Source of the DNA: Candidatus Nomurabacteria bacterium GW2011_GWE1_32_28
GTDB lineage: Bacteria > Patescibacteriota > Minisyncoccia > Phycocordibacterales > UBA9973
NCBI GenBank assembly: GCA_000989515.1
Contig: LBOM01000001.1
Coordinates: forward strand, 125,260-165,130
Direction of reading: 5' to 3'
Length of the DNA stretch: 39,871 bases
The position numbers were made by a program, and so were the translations under genes. How positions within the stretch are numbered: position 1 is the stretch's first letter; every line of letters begins with the position of its first letter. Below are positions 29,009 through 36,630 of this stretch, piece by piece. Below the pieces are notes generated by a model that did no database searches, was not told where the DNA came from, and saw nothing but the letters and a program-made list of their open reading frames with translations.

Positions 29009-29040
29009 AGGGGTCCAACGTTCGCGTTGGCCCCTTTTCA
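29009..29040 (+). terminator. Intrinsic terminator
   Basis: AAGGGGTCCAACG TTCG CGTTGGCCCCTTTT. Confidence 0.85.
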
Positions 29041-29077
29041 TTTGTAATAGCAATAAAATTGTGATAATATTTTACAT

Positions 29078-29374
29078 ATGGAATCTCCTAAGGAAAAATT
29101 TGAAATTTCGGAAATGGAAAAGTTTTTGGAAAAGCATGAACTCCGTCATATCCACTCTGATGTTTTTGAAAGAATCATAACTCTGGTAATTGCCGCTTTG
29201 GGTCTAATCGCCGCTCTTGCGTGGGATGAAGCACTAAGGCATATTTTTGAAAATTTGTTTGGTGGCAAAGGAACTTTGCTTGAAGAAATTTCATATGCGG
29301 TAGTGATAACAACTCTTGCGGCGTTTATTTCAGTACGTTTAGGAAAACTTTTTTCAAAACGTAAAGAAAAATAA
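29078..29374 (+). CDS. Small membrane protein, DUF5654-like
   Basis: FERIITLVIAALGLIAALAWDEALRHIFENLFG...; two TM segments. Confidence 0.6.
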   Translation: MESPKEKFEISEMEKFLEKHELRHIHSDVFERIITLVIAALGLIAALAWDEALRHIFENLFGGKGTLLEEISYAVVITTLAAFISVRLGKLFSKRKEK

Positions 29375-29401
29375 GTAATCTATTTTCAGTAAGGGAGCAA
29401 C

Positions 29402-29438
29402 CCCCGCCGTTTTATAATTTCTCCTAAAAACGGCGGGG
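29402..29438. other. Strong GC-rich hairpin (terminator-like)
   Basis: CCCCGCCGTTTT-N13-AAAACGGCGGGG, 12-bp perfect stem downstream of the 29078 CDS. Confidence 0.6.
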
Positions 29439-29661
29439 ATTTGTGCGCGCACAGGGCGGGCGGGGCAAGCACAATAAGATTTGTTTGTGCTTTGCACAAT
29501 CCACTTTAAGAGTTATCGCCGAACTCGGTCGGAGGCACATAGTTTAGAGCTACCACCAAACGCCGAGAGGAAGCGCCTCGTCTCGCCGCAAGGACGGAGA
29601 AATGAACAACGCTAAAGAATCACAAATGATATAATGGAAATGTTCATTTTGTAGTCTGTAG

Positions 29662-29858
29662 CGGCGAAGCAAAACCAAAAATTTCCTTTCCATTTTTTGT
29701 CGGCTCCCCCCACACCCCCCGCCGAAGAAAAGAAGAAAGGTAAGGAAAATTTTTGGTTTTTGCTCCGGCGACCGAAGGGAGCGGACGAGGCGCGCAGATT
29801 AGTCGTCGCTCGGATTGTTTTGGTAAAAAGTTCGGATTTTGTTCAGGAGACACAGCCA
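29662..29858 (+). repeat. Q arm, right copy (197 nt)
   Basis: See 27430-27626. Confidence 0.97.
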
Positions 29859-29903
29859 GTTTGAGCTAGGTTCGCGCGCTCGAGTTCCTTCTCATCTGCA
29901 AGT
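29859..29903 (+). repeat. Y half-site direct repeat, copy 1
   Basis: GTTTGAGCTAGGTTCGCGCGCTCGAGTTCCTTCTCATCTGCAAGT; three differences from 32152-32196. Confidence 0.95.
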
Positions 29904-29934
29904 TTTAAACTTGTTTAATAATATTTTTAAAAAC

Positions 29935-30222
29935 ATGGGAAATTTTGAATTAGAGGGGTGGGAAGATATAAATCAAAATGGTGGTACTGTTGGTACAGGC
30001 ATAAATCGTGCAATTCATAAACTAACAGTCGCTATATTTAATTCAGGCTCAAAAACATCGACAGCCTTGGGTTACGCAAAAGACGCCATTGAAAAAGCAT
30101 CAAGTTCTTCAGACAAACACACGGATGCGCTTGTTCGTGTTACTTGGATTTTGGCTATTGCTACAGGCGTACTTGCATTGGCCACAATAGCACTTGTCAT
30201 TATAACTTTTGTAAAAGGTTAA
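29935..30222 (+). CDS. Small protein with C-terminal TM helix
   Basis: MGNFELEGWEDINQNGG...VRVTWILAIATGVLALATIALVIITFVKG; immediately upstream of the ATPase gene. Confidence 0.65.
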   Translation: MGNFELEGWEDINQNGGTVGTGINRAIHKLTVAIFNSGSKTSTALGYAKDAIEKASSSSDKHTDALVRVTWILAIATGVLALATIALVIITFVKG

Positions 30223-30250
30223 TTGAGTTTTTCAGTGCTCGAGATATGCT

Positions 30251-31864
30251 ATGAAAATTAAAAAAATACAACTAAAAAATGAATATAAAAGGTTTTTTGA
30301 CCTTACTATTGATTTAGGTCCTGAACCCAAAAAAATCATTGCATTAGTTGGACCAAATGGGTGTGGTAAGAGTAGTGTATTTGATGGACTACTTTATATA
30401 ACAAATGCTCATGGAAGAATTGGTAATAAAAATCAAAAAGATTTCACTTATCACTCAATGACTCAAGTGCCCAATTATAATTGGCAAAATATTTCAATTG
30501 AATTTACTACTGGAGACTTCCAAGCTGTAAGAGCTAGTAAGGTAAAATTAGGGAAAGAGCAAACTATCTTCTCATTCAGAAGTCCTTACCGTTACAACAG
30601 TAACTTAAAAGTATTACAATCGGAAGCTACATCAGAAATTAGATTAAATAATTACGGAGCAACTACAACATCTGATTTAGATGATAAGATGATTGAAAAT
30701 TATAGAAGATTGTATGTAAAATATAATAACTATCTTAATAAAGAAGACTGCAAGCCCAGTGTTGCTAAAGCTAAAATTATCGGTGACATAAATAATTCAC
30801 TATTAAATTGCTTGGATTTAGAGATTACAAGTATTGGCGACATAGAAGCAAGTAAGGGTACTCTGTATTTTAAAAAAAATGATCATCCAAATGTATTCGA
30901 GTTTAATGTTCTTTCCTCTGGCGAAAAAGAAGTTGTTGATATTTTATTAGATTTATACCTAAGACAAGATGAATATAATGATACAGTTTTTATTATTGAC
31001 GAACCAGAGTTACATATAAATACATCAATACAAAAGAAACTACTATTAGAAATAGATAAATTAATTGGCAAGGATTGCCAAATATGGATTGCGACACATA
31101 GTATTGGATTTTTGCGAGCTTTACAAGAAGACTTAAAAAATGAGTGTCAGATAATTCAATTTGAAAAAGGAATAAATTGGGCTTCAACTCCGCAAACTCT
31201 TACTCCTATGAAAAAATCACTTTCAAAATGGAAAGAAGTTTTTGAAACAGCATTAGATGATTTAAATGGCTTAATTAGTCCTAAAAGAATTATTTATTGT
31301 GAAGGTAAAGATATTTTAGGGAGTGATAAAAAAGAAGAAGGGTTAGATGCTCAGGTTTATAATAATATTTTTGAAGACCAGCACTTTGATACTCTATTTG
31401 TTTCAGCCGGTGGATGTAATGAGTTAGGTTCTATTAGCATAAAGCCTCTTAAATTACTTCTTTTAAAGAAGATATTTGATGACGTTGAAGTTCTCTTGTT
31501 AACAGATGGTGATTGTGAAAACACAGGCAACAATGCTTCTCAGGAAAATAAGCTTTTACTTAAAACAAAAACACCAATTTTAAAAATTTTAGACAGATTA
31601 GAAATTAAAAACTATCTATATGATAAAGAAGTTTTAAAAAAGTATTGTTCAATAAATAAACTTAATTTTAACGAGGAAGAATATGATAAACTTGTGACTG
31701 ATATAAACAATCAAAACTTAAAGGATAAGACAGTAGAAATAAAAGTAATTTGTAGTGTTATTACTAGTGTAAGTAAAGAAGATTTTAAACTAAACATAGC
31801 AAAAATTATTTCAAAAGATATGCCTGTTTATACTGAGCTAGAATCCTCTATTTTTACTAATTAA
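30251..31864 (+). CDS. OLD-like AAA/ABC ATPase with C-terminal TOPRIM-like nuclease domain
   Basis: Walker A GPNGCGKSS, signature LSSGEKE, Walker B VFIIDEPELH, ATHS; TOPRIM-like CEGKD...LLLTDGDCEN. Confidence 0.88.
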   Translation: MKIKKIQLKNEYKRFFDLTIDLGPEPKKIIALVGPNGCGKSSVFDGLLYITNAHGRIGNKNQKDFTYHSMTQVPNYNWQNISIEFTTGDFQAVRASKVKLGKEQTIFSFRSPYRYNSNLKVLQSEATSEIRLNNYGATTTSDLDDKMIENYRRLYVKYNNYLNKEDCKPSVAKAKIIGDINNSLLNCLDLEITSIGDIEASKGTLYFKKNDHPNVFEFNVLSSGEKEVVDILLDLYLRQDEYNDTVFIIDEPELHINTSIQKKLLLEIDKLIGKDCQIWIATHSIGFLRALQEDLKNECQIIQFEKGINWASTPQTLTPMKKSLSKWKEVFETALDDLNGLISPKRIIYCEGKDILGSDKKEEGLDAQVYNNIFEDQHFDTLFVSAGGCNELGSISIKPLKLLLLKKIFDDVEVLLLTDGDCENTGNNASQENKLLLKTKTPILKILDRLEIKNYLYDKEVLKKYCSINKLNFNEEEYDKLVTDINNQNLKDKTVEIKVICSVITSVSKEDFKLNIAKIISKDMPVYTELESSIFTN

Positions 31865-31866
31865 AT

Positions 31867-31962
31867 TAATCGCTCTAGACGCGTCGTTTTATTATAATAA
31901 AAGATTAAAAATAACATTGTAGAGTAAGGAACTAATTGGTCCCAGCCCGAGCGTCTCAGCAA
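31867..31962 (+). repeat. Cassette-boundary repeat, copy C
   Basis: TTAAT..CGTCGTTTT..TATAATAAAAGATTAAAAATAACATTGT...GTAAGG...CAGCAA; aligns with 33082-33180. Confidence 0.75.
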
Positions 31963-32138
31963 AAAAGAGTGAAGCAATTTTTTAATGGGGGAAGTAGGCA
32001 AACTGCTTTGCCTATGCCTAGGATGAGAACGACGGAGTGTGATTTTTGTAGTAATAAAAATCCACGAGTCGGTGCCCAGACCAAAATGTTTTGACGAAAA
32101 CATTTTGAGTCGAGGGAGAAAAATGTACTCATGTTCCA

Positions 32139-32151
32139 AGTCCCCCAGCCA
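32139..32151 (+). repeat. Copy of tRNA-Gln 3' end (att-like)
   Basis: AGTCCCCCAGCCA, identical to tRNA-Gln 25783-25795. Confidence 0.85.
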
Positions 32152-32196
32152 GTTTGAGCGAGGTTCGCGTACTCGAGTTCCTTCTCATCTGCAAGT
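32152..32196 (+). repeat. Y half-site direct repeat, copy 2
   Basis: GTTTGAGCGAGGTTCGCGTACTCGAGTTCCTTCTCATCTGCAAGT. Confidence 0.95.
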
Positions 32197-32233
32197 CATA
32201 TTTAACTTGTTTATAGGTAATTTATTTACAATT

Positions 32234-33076
32234 ATGGAAACAATAACAGCCTCCAATTCCCTTGTGGATTTAATGAACCTAACTCACGATGCTATATCAC
32301 TTAATGCAGTATATTTAGGTATTTCAGTAAGTGCCATTTTGGTTCTGGCAGGAATTCTTTTAGGTGTATTTTATTTTTTTAATCTAAAACCACTACAAGA
32401 AAAAATAACAAAACAAGATGATAAAATGGAATCTCAAGAAAAAGAGACTACTAGAGTTTTAAAAGATACAGAAGAAAAAAATGGAAAGTCGTTGAAAGAT
32501 TTCGAACAAAAATACGAAAAACATTTAAATGAAATTTTAGTCAAAAATAATGAAAAAATTATTTTAGAAAATAAAAACATATTTGCTGCTACAGAGAAAA
32601 GTATCTTAGAAAAGATAGAAAATGTATCTGAGGGTAAAGATATAAAATTAAAAGAAATTATTTTTTCTGAAGTTATAAATAAAATTGCTATTTTAGAAAA
32701 AATATTAACTTTTAATATTGTTAATGCAAAAAATGATTCAAATAAAAATTTAGTAGAATTAAATAAAACAATAGCTGAACTAAAATCAAATATTAAGGAA
32801 ATTAAAAGAGAGATTAAGATATTGAATATTTATAAATATAGCAAAGAGGGTCAAATGGGAGCAATTATTGATTCAATGGATGTTCTTCGAGAAGATATAA
32901 AAGAAAAAAGATGGAGTATATTAACTAGCCTAGAGAGATTAAGTAAAGAAATGGATGGTATAATATTAGAATCTACTTATGTTTCTGAAATCGAAGAACA
33001 GCTCGCCATCCTAGACAAAGAACCTAAATATTCAGTTTTGGTGACTGAAATAAGATCAAAATATTTGAAAAAATAA
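32234..33076 (+). CDS. Membrane-anchored coiled-coil protein
   Basis: TM helix (ISVSAILVLAGILLGVFYFF) then long charged coiled coil. Track ORF N-terminal extension crosses the att repeats, so start set to 32234. Confidence 0.65.
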   Translation: METITASNSLVDLMNLTHDAISLNAVYLGISVSAILVLAGILLGVFYFFNLKPLQEKITKQDDKMESQEKETTRVLKDTEEKNGKSLKDFEQKYEKHLNEILVKNNEKIILENKNIFAATEKSILEKIENVSEGKDIKLKEIIFSEVINKIAILEKILTFNIVNAKNDSNKNLVELNKTIAELKSNIKEIKREIKILNIYKYSKEGQMGAIIDSMDVLREDIKEKRWSILTSLERLSKEMDGIILESTYVSEIEEQLAILDKEPKYSVLVTEIRSKYLKK

Positions 33077-33081
33077 ATATA

Positions 33082-33180
33082 TTAATACGCACGAGATACG
33101 TCGTTTTGGTATAATAAAAAGATTAGAAATAACATTGTGAGGTAAGGTATCAAAAATTCCGAATCCGAGGATGCCAGCAA
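33082..33180 (+). repeat. Cassette-boundary repeat, copy D
   Basis: TTAATACGCACGAGATACGTCGTTTTGGTATAATAAAAAGATTAGAAATAACATTGTGAGGTAAGG...CAGCAA. Confidence 0.75.
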
Positions 33181-33244
33181 ACTTGAGCTAGCTCAAAAAG
33201 CTTTGAAACTACTATTTATTATTAATCAGCGATATAATTTAAAA

Positions 33245-33583
33245 ATGAAAGTTATAAAAAAACTAAATGAAAATTTTGTATGTGAAGATGCTCATGGAGG
33301 AAGCGGCAGTAGAAAATTGTTACTAGCTGAAAAAGAAATGAAAAATGTCCAAGGGATGACTCGCGGATTTTTACCTGCGGGTTCAAAATTTGATTGGCAT
33401 AATCATGACAAATTAAATGAAGTCATGTATGTTCTAAAAGGTAATGGCAGTGTTCGCGATGAAGATGGTATATATCCATATAATACTGGTGATGTTTTTA
33501 TCTTTCCAGAAGGAATTTATCACGAAATCGAAAATACGTCAGAAAAAGAGAACGAATATATTTTCATGCGAGTTTATCAATAA
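33245..33583 (+). CDS. Cupin domain protein (copy 2)
   Basis: FDWHNHDKLNEVMYVLKGNGSV...IYHEIENT; start 33245 with TATAAT 6 nt upstream. Confidence 0.88.
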   Translation: MKVIKKLNENFVCEDAHGGSGSRKLLLAEKEMKNVQGMTRGFLPAGSKFDWHNHDKLNEVMYVLKGNGSVRDEDGIYPYNTGDVFIFPEGIYHEIENTSEKENEYIFMRVYQ

Positions 33584-33726
33584 AAATTAAATTAATTAAC
33601 TTGCTCAAAGACCGTTAAAAAGCTAAGATAAAAGTGTTAAAGATAACCTTACTGGGCTTGACCTACTACGGCTTTTGCTCAAAGCACCCAGCTAGTTTTT
33701 TTACTACAATTTAATATAATAAAATA

Positions 33727-34470
33727 ATGAAACTAATAACATTAAATACTTGGGGTGGTATTGTAAATGAACCATTATTTGAATTCATTAAAAATAATTC
33801 GGATATAGATATTTTTTGTTTTCAAGAAGTGTATCCAGCTTCAGTGTCTCCCAGGCCATCTTTGGGAAAAGTACGACCCAATCTTTTTTATGATATCCAA
33901 AATGTGCTTCCGGATTTTAACGGACATCACGCAGTTGCACAGGAAAATGATGTGGGTGGTTTAGCAATTTTTATAAAAAAATCTTTCGTTGTTAATAACA
34001 TAAAGCACGCCGTTGTTTTTAAGCAATTAAACAATACGGAAGACGAAGATAGAGAAGATTATTTTTCTATGGGTAGAGACTTGCAATGTGTGGAGTTTAG
34101 TCATTTAGGAAAAATTTATTCTATTTTAAATTTTCATGGTATGTGGGTGGGGAAAGGTAAAATTGATACAAAAAGAAGAATTGAGCAATCAGAAAAAGTA
34201 ATAAAAATTTTTAATGGAGCCAAGGGAGCTAAAATTTTATGTGGAGATTTTAACTTAAGACCAGACACCAAAAGTATAGATATTTTAAGCGAAGGTAATA
34301 GAAATTTAGTTCGGGAATATGAAATAACTTCAACCAGAAGTTCTTTCTACCTCAAGCCTGAAAAATTTGCTGATTATATAATTGTTTCTCCAGACATAGA
34401 AGTTGAAAATTTTAAAGTGTTACAAGACCAAGTTTCTGACCATTTGCCATTACTTTTAGAATTTAAATAA
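33727..34470 (+). CDS. Endonuclease/exonuclease/phosphatase family protein
   Basis: LITLNTWGG; CFQEVYP; ILNFHGMWV; ILCGDFNLRPDT; DYIIVSPD; VSDHLPLLLEF. Confidence 0.9.
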   Translation: MKLITLNTWGGIVNEPLFEFIKNNSDIDIFCFQEVYPASVSPRPSLGKVRPNLFYDIQNVLPDFNGHHAVAQENDVGGLAIFIKKSFVVNNIKHAVVFKQLNNTEDEDREDYFSMGRDLQCVEFSHLGKIYSILNFHGMWVGKGKIDTKRRIEQSEKVIKIFNGAKGAKILCGDFNLRPDTKSIDILSEGNRNLVREYEITSTRSSFYLKPEKFADYIIVSPDIEVENFKVLQDQVSDHLPLLLEFK

Positions 34471-34580
34471 AATAGCCTTATTTTCCATTAAAAAGGTTCC
34501 AATAACTTACCAGACTCCAAGCACTTCGACAAACTCAGTATAAACCAGTGTTTTTAAACTAAATTTGTTATAATAAAAAT

Positions 34581-34940
34581 ATGAATATATACATTTCACA
34601 TTCGAGATATTTTGATTTTAAAAATGAATTATACAAACCTATAAGAGAATCGAATATAAATAATTTATATTCTTTTTTTCTTCCACATGAAAATCAAAAT
34701 GATTCAGATAATATAGAAAGAATTTTAAAAGCTGATTTAATTATTGCCGAAGTTTCTTATCCTTCTACTGGTCAAGGTATAGAAATTGGTATTGCTAGTG
34801 TTTCAAATATTCCAATTCTTTGTATTTACAAAGAAGGTAGTAAAATATCGAGATCTTTGAAACACACAACAAACCAATTAATATCTTATTCCAATTCTCA
34901 AGATTTAATTTATAAAATTACTAATTTTTTAGTTAAATAA
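34581..34940 (+). CDS. Nucleoside 2-deoxyribosyltransferase / DNPH1-like protein
   Basis: YISHSRYFDFKNELYKPIRE; ADLIIAEVSYPSTGQGIEIGIA. Confidence 0.65.
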   Translation: MNIYISHSRYFDFKNELYKPIRESNINNLYSFFLPHENQNDSDNIERILKADLIIAEVSYPSTGQGIEIGIASVSNIPILCIYKEGSKISRSLKHTTNQLISYSNSQDLIYKITNFLVK

Positions 34941-35011
34941 GTTATAACTTCATATTCATATACTAAAAACAAAACAGATGATTTTTAGTATTATTTTGCT
35001 ATAATAAACAT

Positions 35012-35569
35012 ATGAAAAAATTATTTTCAACAAAAATATTAATAAACATAATTATGATTTTGATTGTACTTGAGTTTTTAACAGGAAGTAAAAACAATGG
35101 TGAAAATATATTTGGTTACCTAGGTATAGCCTTTACTGTTTTAACATTATTTATTTATATGAAAGAGAAAAATGATGCCAAATTAATGAAAGATTATCGG
35201 GGGGTTATTATTGAAGAGAGTTTGATTAATAAAGATGTACTCAAAAAAGTACAGATTTTAGAGACAAAGATAGAGGTAGCGACAGAGAAACATAAAACTC
35301 CTTGGGTAAAGCAATGGACATTGCATACTGTTTTAATCCCAGAGAATCAGGCAAAGGAAATAGCTGAAGAAATAAGTGCAAGTTTAGATAAAAAGCATAA
35401 TTGGTATGTAGATTATAAAAATACAACACATCATTATATTATCTTTAATGATAAAGTATTTTATATTGATCGAAAAAATAAAGAAGAATATGATTTAGCA
35501 AAACAACATGGAATTTCTCTTGGTATTCCAGAATACCAAATAGATTTCAAACCTGATGTTAAAGAATAA
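35012..35569 (+). CDS. Hypothetical membrane protein
   Basis: Two N-terminal TM segments; cytosolic domain unrecognised. Confidence 0.6.
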   Translation: MKKLFSTKILINIIMILIVLEFLTGSKNNGENIFGYLGIAFTVLTLFIYMKEKNDAKLMKDYRGVIIEESLINKDVLKKVQILETKIEVATEKHKTPWVKQWTLHTVLIPENQAKEIAEEISASLDKKHNWYVDYKNTTHHYIIFNDKVFYIDRKNKEEYDLAKQHGISLGIPEYQIDFKPDVKE

Positions 35570-35582
35570 GAAAGATAAATAT

Positions 35583-36173
35583 ATGATAAAAGCAGTTATT
35601 TTTGATTTGAATGGAATATTTATACAAAGCCCTAAATTAAGTGAAAGATTTAAAAAAGATTTTAATATTGAGACATCTTTGTTTTTACCAAAACTTTCAG
35701 AGATTATGGAAAAAGTTAGAAAGCCAAATGCTGAGCCAGCTTTTAGTTATTGGAAAAATGTTTTAAGGGAATGGAAGCTAGAATTTACTGAAAATAAATT
35801 TTGGGATTATTGGTTTAGTTCAGAAATGCAATCTGATAAAATGATTAGTTTTGCTAAAGAATTAAGAAATAAGGGCATAAAGGTTTTTATCCTCTCAAAC
35901 AATTTCAGAGAACGAGCAAATTATTATGGTCAATATCCATGGATGTATGAGGCGATAGATAAAGTTTATTTTTCTTGGCAAACAGGATTTGTTAAGCCTG
36001 ACGCAAAGGCTTGGCAATTTGTTTTATCTGATAATAATTTAAAACCTGAAGATTGTGTCTATTTTGACGATCAACAAAAGAATTTAGATTCAGCTGAAAG
36101 TGTCGGTATAAAATCATATTTGTTTACGAATGAAACTGATTTAGAAGAAATAATCAAAAAATTTTTGCTATAA
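35583..36173 (+). CDS. HAD-superfamily hydrolase-like protein
   Basis: AVIFDLNGIFI (motif I, second Asp replaced by Asn), VFILSNN, FVKPDAKAW, CVYFDDQQKNLDSAESVG. Confidence 0.85.
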   Translation: MIKAVIFDLNGIFIQSPKLSERFKKDFNIETSLFLPKLSEIMEKVRKPNAEPAFSYWKNVLREWKLEFTENKFWDYWFSSEMQSDKMISFAKELRNKGIKVFILSNNFRERANYYGQYPWMYEAIDKVYFSWQTGFVKPDAKAWQFVLSDNNLKPEDCVYFDDQQKNLDSAESVGIKSYLFTNETDLEEIIKKFLL

Positions 36174-36180
36174 TTAGTTT

Positions 36181-36630
36181 ATGAGAAATTTTGACTACCC
36201 ACAAGTTGGATTAGGAATTATTATTATCAATAAAGAGGGTAAAATTTTAATAGGAAAAAGAAAGAATAGTCACGCACAAAAATATTCTATTCCCGGTGGT
36301 CATTTAGATTTAGGAGAAACTTTTGAACAAGGAGCCATAAGAGAAATTAAAGAAGAAACAGACTTAGATATTTTAGAATCTAAAGTTATTGCTATTACTA
36401 ACAATTTAGAAACATATAAAGAAGAAGGAAAGCATTATCTTTCTGTTGTATTGCTCGTGACTAAATATTCTGGAGAATTAAAAAATATGGAAATAGAAAA
36501 ATGTGGGGGGTGGAATTGGGTAAATCCAAGAGAACTTCCCGAACCACATTTTGATGCAAGCAGGTTGGGCGTTAAATGCTACTTAGACAAAATTTTTTAT
36601 ACAGGTATTGGAGATATCGTTACCAATTAA
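36181..36630 (+). CDS. NUDIX hydrolase
   Basis: Nudix box GGHLDLGETFEQGAIREIKEETDLDI. Confidence 0.95.
   Translation: MRNFDYPQVGLGIIIINKEGKILIGKRKNSHAQKYSIPGGHLDLGETFEQGAIREIKEETDLDILESKVIAITNNLETYKEEGKHYLSVVLLVTKYSGELKNMEIEKCGGWNWVNPRELPEPHFDASRLGVKCYLDKIFYTGIGDIVTN

Larger units (their letters stand above)
25796..29858. mobile_element. Serine-recombinase element inserted at tRNA-Gln 3' end
   Basis: Bounded by tRNA-CAGCCA-X (25790) and Q-CAGCCA-Y (29853); higher-GC content than flanks; contains recombinase, XRE regulator and cargo. Confidence 0.75.

Noticed and set aside
28721-29053. Minus-strand ORFs 28721-29053 and 28746-29003, and plus ORFs 28581 and 28639
   Set aside because: Antisense or out-of-frame readings of the GC-rich PHA_gran_rgn-like gene.
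32039-32233. N-terminal extension of the 32039-33076 ORF (MIFVVIKIHESV...GSRTRVPSHLQV)
   Set aside because: It translates the hairpin-rich and att repeats; the parallel QFELGSRARVPSHLQV at 29839 comes from the other Y repeat. True starts are likely 32234 and 29935.
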